Shown here piece after piece: positions 1-8,290 of a stretch of 64,000 nucleotides of DNA (the first letter of the stretch is position 1; every line of letters begins with the position of its first letter). A program made the position numbers and the translations under genes. This stretch comes from Methanocorpusculum sp. UBA424 (lineage in GTDB: Archaea; Halobacteriota; Methanomicrobia; Methanomicrobiales; Methanocorpusculaceae): positions 376-64,375 of the forward strand of contig DAHC01000007.1 of the NCBI GenBank assembly GCA_002498375.1. The letters run 5' to 3'. The notes beneath the pieces are model-generated. The model did no database searches. It was not told the DNA's origin and saw only the letters and a program-made list of their open reading frames with translations.

Positions 1-70
1 CGCCTCATCGGCTCCGCGTGGCCGGAACGCCATCGTGGAAAATGCTGGAAAACCCGCGTCGCGGGTTTTC
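1..70. repeat. Left arm of inverted repeat around GxxExxY gene
   Basis: This arm is the reverse complement of bases 561-630. Bases 1-25 match 606-630 perfectly, and about 32 bases ending at 70 match 561-592 perfectly; the 13 bases between are poorly conserved. Inside the arm, bases 48-70 form a 23-base palindrome (stem GAAAACCCGCG, one-base loop). The arm begins exactly at the window edge, so it may extend further left. Confidence 0.9.
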
Positions 71-118
71 TCTTCATCAGAGATATCTTTTTATTATCTG
101 AAAATAGATGGAAATTTC

Positions 119-553
119 ATGGATACTGGTGTGAATAATCCTGATCTTCTCTACCCGGAAGAAGTTCGAAAAATTATCGGGTGTGCAATGACCGTTTACA
201 ATACGCTTGGAATCGGCTTTTTGGAAGGCGTGTATCAGGACGCTTTGGAGGTGGAATTTGGTTTGCAGGGCATCCCTTTTGAACATAAGAAACACCTGGA
301 TGTCTATTACAAAGGAGTAAAGTTGCCGGGTTTCTTTGAAGCGGATGTTGTCTGTTATGGTAAAATCATCCTTGAATTAAAAGCGATATCCCGATTGACT
401 GATATTGATGATGCTCAACTGATCAACTATCTGAAAGCCACCGGAATCCAGGCAGGTATTCTGATAAATTTTGGAAAAAAAGGCAAGCTTGAATGGAAAC
501 GGTTTGTCTACACGAACGATCTTTACTTCAGAAAGGAGAATGTACCGAAATAA
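119..553 (+). CDS. GxxExxY family protein
   Basis: This 144-residue protein belongs to the GxxExxY family (PD-(D/E)xK-like fold, cellular role not established). The family signature is visible as GIGFLEGVYQDAL near residues 30-42, followed by FEADVVCYGKIILELKA, where the Asp and the later Glu/Lys match the nuclease-like core. I chose the ATG at 119 because homologous sequence begins there; the in-frame extension upstream runs through the left inverted-repeat arm. The gene sits alone between the two arms of a ~70-base inverted repeat, so gene plus arms look like one ~630-bp cassette. The function is uncertain. Confidence 0.85.
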   Translation: MDTGVNNPDLLYPEEVRKIIGCAMTVYNTLGIGFLEGVYQDALEVEFGLQGIPFEHKKHLDVYYKGVKLPGFFEADVVCYGKIILELKAISRLTDIDDAQLINYLKATGIQAGILINFGKKGKLEWKRFVYTNDLYFRKENVPK

Positions 554-560
554 ACAAAAA

Positions 561-630
561 GAAAACCCGCGACGCGGGTTTTCCAGCATTTTTCGTTCCG
601 CCGTCCCGGCCACGCGGAGCCGATGAGGCG
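561..630. repeat. Right arm of inverted repeat around GxxExxY gene
   Basis: Reverse complement of bases 1-70 (see that entry). It starts 8 bases after the GxxExxY stop codon. Its inner part, bases 561-583, is a 23-base palindrome that in RNA would form a strong hairpin, so it could also act in 3'-end formation for the gene. Confidence 0.9.
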
Positions 631-959
631 AAGCGTAGGAACGCGGCCGAGGAGTGAAACGACGAGGACAAGAAGACAGCGTAAGGAAAATGCGATTCGC
701 GATTATTCGCGATTATTCGCGGTGGGATTTCTCATGTGTCCACAGTATTGCCGTACACGAACTCGACGTACACCCCAAAAAAGAGATCCTGACCTTGCTT
801 ATTTCACATCATCTAAAGATTCCGCCGCAGATGAACCACCTGGAAACAGATATGACCCTAATAAATAGGATACCCACACAGAGGAGCCCCCATTATCAGA
901 CACTACCAGGCAGGCAAAACCTCATTACATACGAAAGACAAATACTCAGACATCAGTCA
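631..959. other. Gene-free stretch upstream of the first mntA
   Basis: No convincing gene. An open frame continues upstream from mntA, but it has no family similarity before 960. The stretch contains a short direct repeat of GCGATTATTC near 701-720. Bases 716-744 recur with one mismatch at 26280-26308. The last ~65 bases before 960 are conserved upstream of the decayed mntA at 24.9 kb and contain the likely promoter (AACCTCATTACAT). Confidence 0.6.
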
Positions 960-1289
960 ATGTCCGAATATGTAAGTATCAAAGACAGCGTCCTTACACA
1001 ACTTGCCTCCTCTCTTTCAACTCTCCAGACAGTCTACGGCATTGAGTTCCTCGCTCTCTTCGGCTCAGTCGCACGCAGAGAAGACACACCATACAGTGAC
1101 ATCGACCTCCTGTATACATGCAAACCGGAATTTGACACATTCGACAATTATCTTGCTCTCGCTGAGTATCTTGAATCGATACTGGAACGCAAAGTCGACC
1201 TCGTCTCCTTTGAATATCTCAAACCGCGGATTCGCTCCAACATACAAAAAGACGTCATCTTCTGCAGTCCCGGACAAGCTGCTGTATGA
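960..1289 (+). CDS. mntA: MntA-type antitoxin (minimal nucleotidyltransferase)
   Basis: A 109-residue minimal nucleotidyltransferase. The pol-beta signature is complete: GSVARRED followed by SDIDLL (GSx10DxD), residues about 37-52. In the MntA-HepT family the antitoxin silences the HepT RNase by adding AMP to a tyrosine in the toxin's RX4HXY motif. I chose the ATG at 960, not an earlier in-frame start, because both the paralogue at 7404 and the decayed copy at 24916 start at the equivalent MxEY. The stop overlaps the toxin start as ATGA, which implies translational coupling. Confidence 0.85.
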   Translation: MSEYVSIKDSVLTQLASSLSTLQTVYGIEFLALFGSVARREDTPYSDIDLLYTCKPEFDTFDNYLALAEYLESILERKVDLVSFEYLKPRIRSNIQKDVIFCSPGQAAV

Positions 1290-1639
1290 AAACGCCTGAT
1301 ATCCTCACATATTTAGACGACATCTGCGAACAATCTGAAAACATCATGGTTGCTGTCGGCCGCATGGATTATCAGGAGTTCTTAACCGATCCGCTCTACA
1401 GCGGAGGCATCATCCGTTTCATTGAAATCATCGGTGAAGCAGCAAAACATATCCCTGAAGAGATCCGCACGCAATATCCCGATATCCCCTGGAGAAAAAT
1501 GGCCGGAATGAGAGACCGTCTGATCCATGCATATGCGAATGTCAATCTCAAGTACGTCTGGGATCTTGCAGTAAACGATATACCGCCTCTTTATAAGCAG
1601 ATATCTGCCCTGCGTACAGCACTTGAATTAAACGAATGA
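1286..1639 (+). CDS. hepT: HepT-type toxin (DUF86 RNase)
   Basis: A 117-residue DUF86/HepT protein. The catalytic RX4HXY motif is present as RDRLIHAY near residues 76-83, preceded by the family's IPWRKMAGM segment. HepT proteins are HEPN-type RNases and act as the toxin of a two-gene module. The gene begins inside the mntA stop codon (ATGA overlap). A second, diverged mntA-hepT pair lies at 7404-8053. The active-site residues look intact, so this module is probably functional. Confidence 0.85.
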   Translation: MKTPDILTYLDDICEQSENIMVAVGRMDYQEFLTDPLYSGGIIRFIEIIGEAAKHIPEEIRTQYPDIPWRKMAGMRDRLIHAYANVNLKYVWDLAVNDIPPLYKQISALRTALELNE

Positions 1640-1670
1640 TTGATTTTTTGATGCTGACATTTTTATGTGT

Positions 1671-1900
1671 GCCTGAGGTCGGCCGCTTTCAACGTCCGCC
1701 CCGCGGTCGCGCCGGATCGCAAGTCCCTTTCGCTTTGCTCCAAGACTTGGTCGCAAATCTATCGACTTGGTCGCAAGTTTCCTTCGAAAACTTGCTCGGC
1801 TGAGGGACCTAAAGATCCCCGCCCCCGCCAAGATCGCCGGCTGCGCCGCCGATCCGCCTCAGCTGAGGCCGCCCTTCGGCAGCCCGCCTCTGCTGCAGCC
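1671..1900. repeat. Hairpin-mosaic intergenic repeat, locus A
   Basis: Immediately 3' of hepT. It contains several units of the window's dispersed hairpin family: stems GCAAGTC/GACTTG, GCAAGTTT/AAACTTGC and GCCG/CGGC, separated by frame sequences such as GGTCGCAA and CTCAGCTGAGG. No gene is convincing across 1640-2074. Confidence 0.75.
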
Positions 1901-2074
1901 CTCATTATGTGTATTTTCAGGTATATTTTCATGGATAAAAGCAGGTCCAATTCCTTCGCCGGATGATAACCATGACCTTGGAAATAGCTATTTGAGGCTG
2001 TAAAACCAATATACTATACAACGAAAGCAGCACCTGAATACCTGCATGCTGCCGGGTCTTCTTCTGTGATCACC

Positions 2075-3061
2075 ATGACCGATACCTTTGAAAAATGCAG
2101 ATATTATAAAAAACGAATAGACGCATTACATCCATTCCCTCCGGAAACACTCGCCTCATTAAAAAAATACTTCCGTGTAGGTCTCACCTACACCAGCAAT
2201 GCAATAGAAGGAAACAGTCTTACCGAATCGGAAACAAAGGTCCTCATAGAAGACGGACTCACCGTCAGCGGCAAGCCTCTGCGTGATATCTATGAAACAC
2301 TCGGCCATGCCAAAGCATACGGATACATCTACGACATCCTTTCAGCCAAAACAATAACCGAAGACCATATCAAAACACTCCACCGGTTATTCTATGACCA
2401 GATAGACAAAGACAATGCAGGCACCTACAGAACACAGCGTGTTGTTCTTACGGGAAGTCATTACCCCTTGCCAAAACCGGATCGGATTCCGGATAAAATG
2501 AAAGAATACATCGATTGGTTCAATACCCATGAAAAAACTACTGATCCGATAAAATTTGCAGCATTGTCCCACCAGAAATTCGTCTTCATCCACCCCTTCA
2601 TCGACGGCAACGGACGGGTCGCAAGACTCATCATGAACCTCGCATTATTACGTGCAGGATATCAGATCTGCATTATTCCCCCAATACTGCGGCATGAATA
2701 TATCGAATCCCTCGAACTCGCTCATATAGATACAAAACCCTTCATCGAATTCATCGCCGGCAGGATCATCGAAACGGAAAAGGATATCCTGAGATTATTT
2801 GGAGAATCAACAGCACTGCATGAAGGTGCAATACAGATAAATGAAGGTGCAAATCCGAAGGTCAGCCTGGAAAATGAAGGTGTAAAGGCAGTATGCAGAC
2901 TCATCACTGAACAGCCGGGTCTCAATACCAGGGATTTGGCTGAACTGACAGGTAAGAGCAGATCCAGTGTTGAACGGTATATCCGTATTCTCAAAGCAAA
3001 CGGCAGGATCGAGTTCCGGGGTGCTGCAAAAAACGGCGGGTATTATCCGCAAAACGAATGA
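2075..3061 (+). CDS. Fic family protein
   Basis: A 328-residue Fic/DOC protein, expected to transfer AMP or a similar nucleotide group to hydroxyl side chains of target proteins. The catalytic motif HPFIDGNGRVAR is intact at about residues 173-184. An N-terminal inhibitory-helix motif, SNAIEGN (residues ~41-47), matches the self-inhibited class with the helix in the same chain. The C-terminal ~60 residues (TRDLAELTGKSRSSVERYI) read as a winged helix, so the protein may also bind DNA, perhaps its own promoter. ATG 2075 is preferred over an upstream GTG at 2066. No separate antitoxin is adjacent. Confidence 0.9.
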   Translation: MTDTFEKCRYYKKRIDALHPFPPETLASLKKYFRVGLTYTSNAIEGNSLTESETKVLIEDGLTVSGKPLRDIYETLGHAKAYGYIYDILSAKTITEDHIKTLHRLFYDQIDKDNAGTYRTQRVVLTGSHYPLPKPDRIPDKMKEYIDWFNTHEKTTDPIKFAALSHQKFVFIHPFIDGNGRVARLIMNLALLRAGYQICIIPPILRHEYIESLELAHIDTKPFIEFIAGRIIETEKDILRLFGESTALHEGAIQINEGANPKVSLENEGVKAVCRLITEQPGLNTRDLAELTGKSRSSVERYIRILKANGRIEFRGAAKNGGYYPQNE

Positions 3062-3155
3062 GTGACTGGACGGCTCTCAGCCATAAGGGATAAGAAGCCT
3101 GTTTTGCAGGAAACGAGTCGACGGGCGAATGCTCGGGTGAAACGTTTGGAAAATA

Positions 3156-3413
3156 TCAGGGCTGCGTTCCCTCAATAATTTTCCGGATCTTTATCTGGAT
3201 CTTCGGCGACTCAAGAGCCTCCAGGAGCCGGGATGTTATATCATCGCCACCCATCTCTCTCCGGGCCATATCTGCAACCACAAGTGCGGTCATATAATCG
3301 CTGATCGATGTGAACGGGGCGTCATCTCCCTGGCATACCTCCTTGATTTTGCGGTAATATTCCGGACTGATCCTAAACCCGATCTGCTCCTTTTTGCTGT
3401 CGATCGTGACCAT
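3156..3413 (-). CDS. Small ribbon-helix-helix-like protein
   Basis: An 85-residue basic/acidic protein opening with a beta-strand-like stretch (KKEQIGFRISPEYYRKI) followed by helices. This resembles a ribbon-helix-helix DNA-binding protein or antitoxin, but no family is certain. I chose ATG 3413 because upstream in-frame Met codons precede low-complexity sequence with no recognisable domain. It lies between the Fic gene and the first DUF4143 ATPase, on the opposite strand, so it is not in an operon with either. Function unknown. Confidence 0.55.
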   Translation of the reverse strand: MVTIDSKKEQIGFRISPEYYRKIKEVCQGDDAPFTSISDYMTALVVADMARREMGGDDITSRLLEALESPKIQIKIRKIIEGTQP

Positions 3414-3651
3414 GATTTCTAATACCATATATCTAGTTCCCATCATTAAAATATCCTGTTGAGATCGATCGAAACAAAAACAATTCATCGCAGATGAAAT
3501 CAACCGTGATCCTCAGTTAAGGGCTCCATTTTGGGTGTACTCAGGTTTGACGTACGGGAATTATTTAGATGAGGACATACATTGAAGGCAGGCGGTCTGC
3601 GAAAACACAGATAACCTTCATTACCTTTGAAGAGATATACATGTAGATTAT

Positions 3652-3673
3652 GTGTATAACACACACATTATAC
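3652..3673 (+). promoter_or_regulatory. Likely promoter of first DUF4143 ATPase
   Basis: A 22-base segment ending CACATTATAC, 26 bases before the ATG at 3700. It matches 13090-13111, upstream of the paralogous ATPase, at 17 of 22 positions. The TTATAC end fits an archaeal TATA element with a short leader. Confidence 0.5.
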
Positions 3674-3699
3674 CTAGAAATTATGTGCGAGGCAAACCC

Positions 3700-5043
3700 A
3701 TGAAACGGCAGATACTCCATAACCTCTTACGATGGAAAGAGGATCCAAACCGTCAGCCGCTCCTCATCAGAGGGGTACGGCAATGCGGGAAAACATGGGT
3801 AATGAAAAGATTTGGCGAAGAGAACTATCCTGACACCGCCTACTTCAATTTTGAATCCGATGAAAGACTCAGGGAATTCTTTGAAGGAGATCTGGATGTT
3901 TCACGTATCATAAAATCTCTGGGGGTGCAGAGGGGAAAAACGATCATGCCGGGAACTACCCTCGTGATATTTGATGAGATTCAGTTTTGTCCCAGAGCGC
4001 TGACCGCACTCAAATACTTCTGTGAAGATATGCCAAAGCTGCATGTTATCTGTGCCGGGTCACTGCTAGGGGTCGCACTGGCAAAACCACAATCTTTTCC
4101 AGTTGGGAAAGTTGAGCTTATTACGCTTCGCCCGATGAACTTTTACGAGTTCTGTGTCGCAAACGGTGATGAGATGCTTGCCGATCATCTTGCCTCCCTC
4201 CCGGCAGGCGACCCCCTTCCCGCGGCTTTCACCGGCAGGCTGGAAGAATATTATCGTGATTATCTGATATGCGGCGGTATGCCGGCCGTTGTTTCATCCT
4301 GGATAGAGAAACACGACATTGGTGAAGTCGAACGCATACAGCAGCAGATTCTTGACACGTATTCATTGGATTTTGTGAAACATGCCCCCCTGAACGATTT
4401 CCCGAAATTGTCTCTCATATGGAACGCAATACCGCTTCAGCTGGCAAAGGAGAACAGTAAATTCCTCTTTTCCCATGTGAAAAAAGGAGCAAGGGCACGT
4501 GATCTGGAAGATGCTCTGCAGTGGCTGATCGATGCAGGTCTGATTTATAAAGTCGAAAAAGCGGATCGTCCGTACATTCCTCTTTCGATGTACGCTGATG
4601 CGTCGTATTTTAAAATTTATCTGGCTGACGTAGGACTTCTTCGAAAGATGAGTAAATTTCCGGCAGCGGCTCTTCTTTCATCATCACCTATGGCTGCTGA
4701 TATGCGGGGAGCGCTGACAGAAAATTATGTTTTGGGTGAGGTTATGAGTGTAACCGGGGAAGTCCCGTATTTCTGGCGTTCGGAGAGAACTGCCGAGGTG
4801 GATTTCCTTGTGCAGGATGGGGAGAAAATCGTCCCGATCGAAGTGAAAGCAGGAAAAAATACGCGTGCAAAGAGTTTACAGGAGTATCGAAAGAAGTTTT
4901 CTCCGGAAATTGCCGTTCGGGTAAGTTTACAAGTAGCAGCCAGGCACGATGATGAGAACGGAACGCTTATTGAAATGCCCCTCTATCTGATCTGGATATG
5001 GAAGACCTATCTGGATGTAGTGCATCGTCCGTCTGATACCTGA
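3700..5043 (+). CDS. AAA ATPase with DUF4143 domain
   Basis: A 447-residue ATPase of the AAA_14/DUF4143 family. Walker A is RGVRQCGKTW (residues ~24-33) and Walker B is VIFDEIQFC. The C-terminal DUF4143 part ends in VDFLVQ...PIEVKAG, which resembles a PD-(D/E)xK nuclease core. The family is common and poorly characterised in bacteria and archaea and occurs as stand-alone accessory genes. ATG 3700 follows a weak GAGG and aligns with the paralogue at 13134; an earlier in-frame ATG at 3652 lies in the probable promoter. The two proteins are clear paralogues. Confidence 0.9.
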   Translation: MKRQILHNLLRWKEDPNRQPLLIRGVRQCGKTWVMKRFGEENYPDTAYFNFESDERLREFFEGDLDVSRIIKSLGVQRGKTIMPGTTLVIFDEIQFCPRALTALKYFCEDMPKLHVICAGSLLGVALAKPQSFPVGKVELITLRPMNFYEFCVANGDEMLADHLASLPAGDPLPAAFTGRLEEYYRDYLICGGMPAVVSSWIEKHDIGEVERIQQQILDTYSLDFVKHAPLNDFPKLSLIWNAIPLQLAKENSKFLFSHVKKGARARDLEDALQWLIDAGLIYKVEKADRPYIPLSMYADASYFKIYLADVGLLRKMSKFPAAALLSSSPMAADMRGALTENYVLGEVMSVTGEVPYFWRSERTAEVDFLVQDGEKIVPIEVKAGKNTRAKSLQEYRKKFSPEIAVRVSLQVAARHDDENGTLIEMPLYLIWIWKTYLDVVHRPSDT

Positions 5044-5360
5044 AACATATTCCAGTGAACATTCGATCAAGTGGGGTGTGATATACCTCCCACCCAATTG
5101 ATTTTTTTTGTTTCTTGCCGATAGATAGTAATGAGGTTTGGCCTGCCGATATAGGATACGAAGTGCATGACTCGGATTGAGGTTTGTATCCTGCTTTCAA
5201 GTTCCCGTCTGGAATAATTTTCATGTACCCGGAGTCGCAACTATTATTCACGGACTTCTTCTGTTTTGTCCCGCTTACATTTTACTAGTATCAGTTCGTT
5301 TGGCTTTTCTCTGTATGCAGGAAGAGAATTGGCTAAATATATATCTCCGGCTTTCCTCTC
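5044..5360. other. Gene-free stretch between ATPase and pRiA4b-like gene
   Basis: No gene seen. Bases about 5131-5148 are the reverse complement of the conserved leader found before mntA (CAGGC-AAACCTCATTAC), but no mntA coding sequence follows. This may be a promoter-only remnant of a lost module. Confidence 0.5.
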
Positions 5361-5879
5361 TTGTGTATGATTCAAAGGCGAAGGCCCAAGGTTCCGGATG
5401 TTCAGCGGTCCTATATTATCAGTGTCTCGATGCAGCCGGGATGCTACAGGCATATCCGCATTTCGGCGAATATGACCCTGGAAGATCTGCATGAGATAAT
5501 TATATCAGAGACAGAATTCTGGGATGTTCAGCATATGCATGCGTTTTTTATGGACAATAAAGTGCGGGGGAGTCATGACAGCTTTTATGGATATGATGCG
5601 AACGGCGGAAATCAGCCGGGGGACAGGATCGACAGGGACGTCCGGCTGAGTCAGCTTGCGTTATTTAAGGGGAAGCAGTTTGTCTATGTGTTTGATTTTG
5701 GTGAGGAATGGACGTTTAAATGCCGGGTCCTGCAGGTTCTTGAGGGGGATACAGAAAAGCCGGTTGTGATACGGAGCAAGGGTGAGCCGCCTGAACAGTA
5801 CCCGGATGATGTTGAGGACGAAGATGAGGCAGATGAGGAAGAGGTTGAGGAAGAAATCGAATTGACTCTTAAGTCCTAA
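5361..5879 (+). CDS. Plasmid pRiA4b ORF-3 family protein
   Basis: A 172-residue protein of the pRiA4b ORF-3-like family (also called IS1096 TnpR-like, though no recombinase activity is established). The family core is visible: YIISVSMQPG-YRHIRIS, LEDLHEII and the hallmark YVFDFGEEWTFKCRVL at residues ~108-123. It ends in a very acidic tail of Glu/Asp from about residue 143. A second in-frame ATG lies two codons in (5367). Members often accompany mobile DNA, which fits this accessory region. Function unknown. Confidence 0.8.
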   Translation: MCMIQRRRPKVPDVQRSYIISVSMQPGCYRHIRISANMTLEDLHEIIISETEFWDVQHMHAFFMDNKVRGSHDSFYGYDANGGNQPGDRIDRDVRLSQLALFKGKQFVYVFDFGEEWTFKCRVLQVLEGDTEKPVVIRSKGEPPEQYPDDVEDEDEADEEEVEEEIELTLKS

Positions 5880-5892
5880 ATGAGCCTGGAAA

Positions 5893-6010
5893 AACGCTAA
5901 CGTGGGCCTTGAATACAGGATATTTCCACCGCGTAGGGCTCCTTACTCCAAAATCCGACGTAGTGTGCCGACCTTCACGCACGCAAGTCTATCGATTTGG
6001 TCGCAAGGAA
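5893..6010. repeat. Hairpin-mosaic intergenic repeat, locus B
   Basis: Follows the pRiA4b-like gene. It carries the element end in reverse (GATATTTCCACCGCG) with the outer CCTTGAA flank also seen at locus L, then a GCAAGTC...GATTTGG hairpin unit and the frame GGTCGCAAGG. Confidence 0.65.
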
Positions 6011-6071
6011 AAGCCAAATAGGAATCCTGATATCACCCCCGCACCATAAATCTTCATATGGAGTCCTAGAA

Positions 6072-6995
6072 ATGCAGTACCTCATCACCGGCGGCGCCGG
6101 CTTCATCGCATCCCACATCGCAGAAGAACTCACCCGGCAAAACCATGACGTCACACTCCTCGACGACATGTCTGCAGGCAGCACAAAAAATATCCAACCC
6201 GATGCCGAGTTCATCAAAGGGTCGGTCACCGACCGGACCCGCCTCGCCGAAATCTGCAAAACCCACAACTTCGAAGGGATCTTCCATCTTGCAGCGGTTG
6301 CAAGTGTCCAGAAATCCATCGAGGATCCGCTCCTCGTCCACGAAGTCAATGCAACCGGGACCCTCAACATCCTCAACGCCGCAAAAGAACACGGCATTCG
6401 AAAGGTCGTCCTTTCTGCGTCAGCCGCGGCATACGGTGACAACCCCGTGTTCCCGAAAAGGGAAGACATGCTCCCGGAGCCGCTCTCCCCCTATGCGGTC
6501 TCGAAGATCACGGCAGAAATGTACTGCAGAAACTTTGCCGACCTCTTCGGCGTCGAGACAACAGCTCTTCGCTACTTCAATGTCTTCGGCCCGCGTCAGG
6601 ACCCGAACGCCGAGTATGCGGCCGTCATCCCGAAGTTCACCGAAAAAATCGTCAGAGGCAAAAAGCCGGTCATCTTCGGCGACGGAAACCAGACACGCGA
6701 CTTCGTTTTCGTCAAAGACGTCGTTCTCGCAAATATGCTCGCGATGAACTCCCATGCGAGCGGCACCTTCAACATCGGGACCGGCATCCAGACTTCCTTA
6801 AACGATCTTGCAGGAATGATCATGCGGGCAGCCGGCGTCAGCTGCGATATAATCTACGAAGCGCCAAGACCGGGCGACATCAGATACTCGGTCGCCGACA
6901 TCTCAAAGGCAAAACAGGAACTTGGCTATGCCCCGAAGTACTCTATCGAAGACGGGATCAAAGAAACGGTCGAGTACTTCAAAGATCTTCTTTGA
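6072..6995 (+). CDS. NAD-dependent sugar-nucleotide epimerase/dehydratase
   Basis: A 307-residue extended short-chain dehydrogenase. The Rossmann motif GGAGFIAS is at residues 7-14. The catalytic Ser lies in SASAAAYGD (~115-123), and the Tyr/Lys pair is Y141 and K145 in YAVSK. It most resembles UDP-glucose/UDP-GlcNAc 4-epimerases, which interconvert galactose- and glucose-type sugar nucleotides for surface glycans. The C-terminal segment (RYSVADISKAKQELGY) is typical of these enzymes. ATG 6072 is chosen because the Rossmann strand starts right after it. It stands alone, without other glycan genes, flanked by repeat loci B and C. Confidence 0.85.
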   Translation: MQYLITGGAGFIASHIAEELTRQNHDVTLLDDMSAGSTKNIQPDAEFIKGSVTDRTRLAEICKTHNFEGIFHLAAVASVQKSIEDPLLVHEVNATGTLNILNAAKEHGIRKVVLSASAAAYGDNPVFPKREDMLPEPLSPYAVSKITAEMYCRNFADLFGVETTALRYFNVFGPRQDPNAEYAAVIPKFTEKIVRGKKPVIFGDGNQTRDFVFVKDVVLANMLAMNSHASGTFNIGTGIQTSLNDLAGMIMRAAGVSCDIIYEAPRPGDIRYSVADISKAKQELGYAPKYSIEDGIKETVEYFKDLL

Positions 6996-7103
6996 AAAGG
7001 GGCTGCAGAAAAAAGAAAGAGACACATAAATCAAACAATAGCGGTGATTTTGTGTGTTGGGCTTTTTTGCTTCAAAGCAGCAGTACCTCTCTCTCAAATC
7101 TTT

Positions 7104-7266
7104 GGGGTGCGGGTGGGGACTGCGGGGTGGACGCTGAAAGCGGACGACCTCAGCTGAGGCGGGGACCTTTAGGTCCCTCAGCCGAGCAAGTTTTCGAAGG
7201 AAACTTGCGAGCAAGGCTTTGCCTTGCGACCCGACGCGGTGGAGATATCTCATTTTCTAGGCTCAC
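7104..7266. repeat. Hairpin-mosaic intergenic repeat, locus C
   Basis: A complete long copy: it opens GGGGTGCGGG and closes GCGGTGGAGATATCT. Between these lie a CGCT-GAA-AGCG hairpin, GGGACC/GGTCCC, GCAAGTTT/AAACTTGC and GCAAGGC/GCCTTGC. It lies between the epimerase and the second mntA. The rest of 6996-7403 shows no gene. Confidence 0.8.
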
Positions 7267-7403
7267 ATACGGTTCCAGGGAGTTCATCTTCAGCAGGATG
7301 TTCATGGATAGCAGGATCCATTTTAGGGAGGGGGCACTTCGTCAATCGGCGCACAGGGAATAACCTCATAACATCCTACAACTAATTAACAAATATCGAC
7401 GAT

Positions 7404-7712
7404 ATGACAGAATACCAAAGCATCAAAGAGGATGTCCTCGCAAAACTGGAAGCTCATATACATGAGCTGCGTGATCGGTTCGGTATCGACACGATCGGGA
7501 TATTCGGCTCGGTCTCGCGGGGTGAGGACAACCCAGAATCGGACGTTGATGTACTCTATACATTCAGACCGGGAGAATCGACACTTGCCAATCTGGTTTC
7601 CCTGGGCGCCTATCTGGAAGAACTCTTTGGACGAAAAGTTGATTTGATAGCTGAACGGTCTCTCAGCCCCTATATACGATCGGAAGTCATCGCTGAAGTG
7701 GTAATGGTATGA
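7404..7712 (+). CDS. mntA: MntA-type antitoxin, second copy
   Basis: A 102-residue minimal nucleotidyltransferase with the intact signature GSVSRGED followed by SDVDVLY (residues ~34-50). It is a diverged paralogue of the protein at 960-1289; both begin MxEYxSIKxxVL. It is the presumed AMP-transferring antitoxin of a HepT-type system. Its stop overlaps the next start as ATGA. Upstream bases (AACCTCATAACAT near 7362-7374) resemble the leader before the first mntA, which suggests conserved regulation. Confidence 0.85.
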   Translation: MTEYQSIKEDVLAKLEAHIHELRDRFGIDTIGIFGSVSRGEDNPESDVDVLYTFRPGESTLANLVSLGAYLEELFGRKVDLIAERSLSPYIRSEVIAEVVMV

Positions 7713-8053
7713 AAACCGACAAAATGTTCACGCTCCACATTCGTGATGAGATACTTTTTCTGGAAGAGAATACCAAAGGTCTGACCTTTGAAAAACTCGA
7801 CACGGATAAAGTAGTTCAGCACTTTGTGCAAAAGTCACTCGAAATCATTGGAGAGGCAAGCAAGAAACTCTCGGACGAGCAAAAAGCACAATGCCCTGCC
7901 ATCTCATGGAACAGCGTATCAGGGATGCGGGACAGGCTGACTCACGGCTATTTTGATATAAACTGGGAAATTGTCTGGAATGTCCTGCAAAATGACATCC
8001 AACCGCTGAAAAAGTGCATCCTGAAAATAATCTCGGCAAATGGATGGGGATAA
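7709..8053 (+). CDS. hepT: HepT-type toxin, second copy
   Basis: A 114-residue DUF86/HepT protein with the catalytic RX4HXY motif as RDRLTHGY (residues ~71-78). It is the presumed RNase toxin, translationally coupled to the antitoxin by an ATGA overlap. It is similar in plan to the protein at 1286-1639 but clearly diverged, so cross-neutralisation by the other antitoxin cannot be assumed. The 3' end leads into repeat locus D, which it shares convergently with uvrB. Confidence 0.85.
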   Translation: MKTDKMFTLHIRDEILFLEENTKGLTFEKLDTDKVVQHFVQKSLEIIGEASKKLSDEQKAQCPAISWNSVSGMRDRLTHGYFDINWEIVWNVLQNDIQPLKKCILKIISANGWG

Positions 8054-8156
8054 TAAATAATTGTCCCGCAGTTGTGTTTGTTCTTATTTTGTAAAATATA
8101 CTTGAAAGACACGTCCTTTTGAAAATCATCCCTGATGTTTGATTTTTATGAATGAT

Positions 8157-8263
8157 GGGGTGCGGGAGGGCGACTCCGGTGTGGAGGCGGGTTGGACGCG
8201 GAACGCGACCAATCTCAGCTGAGCAAACCGAAGGTTTGCGAGTTGGCCCGCAGTGGAATATCC
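8157..8263. repeat. Hairpin-mosaic intergenic repeat, locus D
   Basis: Lies between the converging hepT and uvrB. It opens GGGGTGCGGGAGG and ends GTGGAATATCC. It contains CGCG-GAA-CGCG and GCAAACC-GAA-GGTTTGC hairpins. The position fits a bidirectional transcription end. Confidence 0.8.
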
Positions 8264-8290
8264 TTTTTGTATGTCTTACATCGTTTTCCC

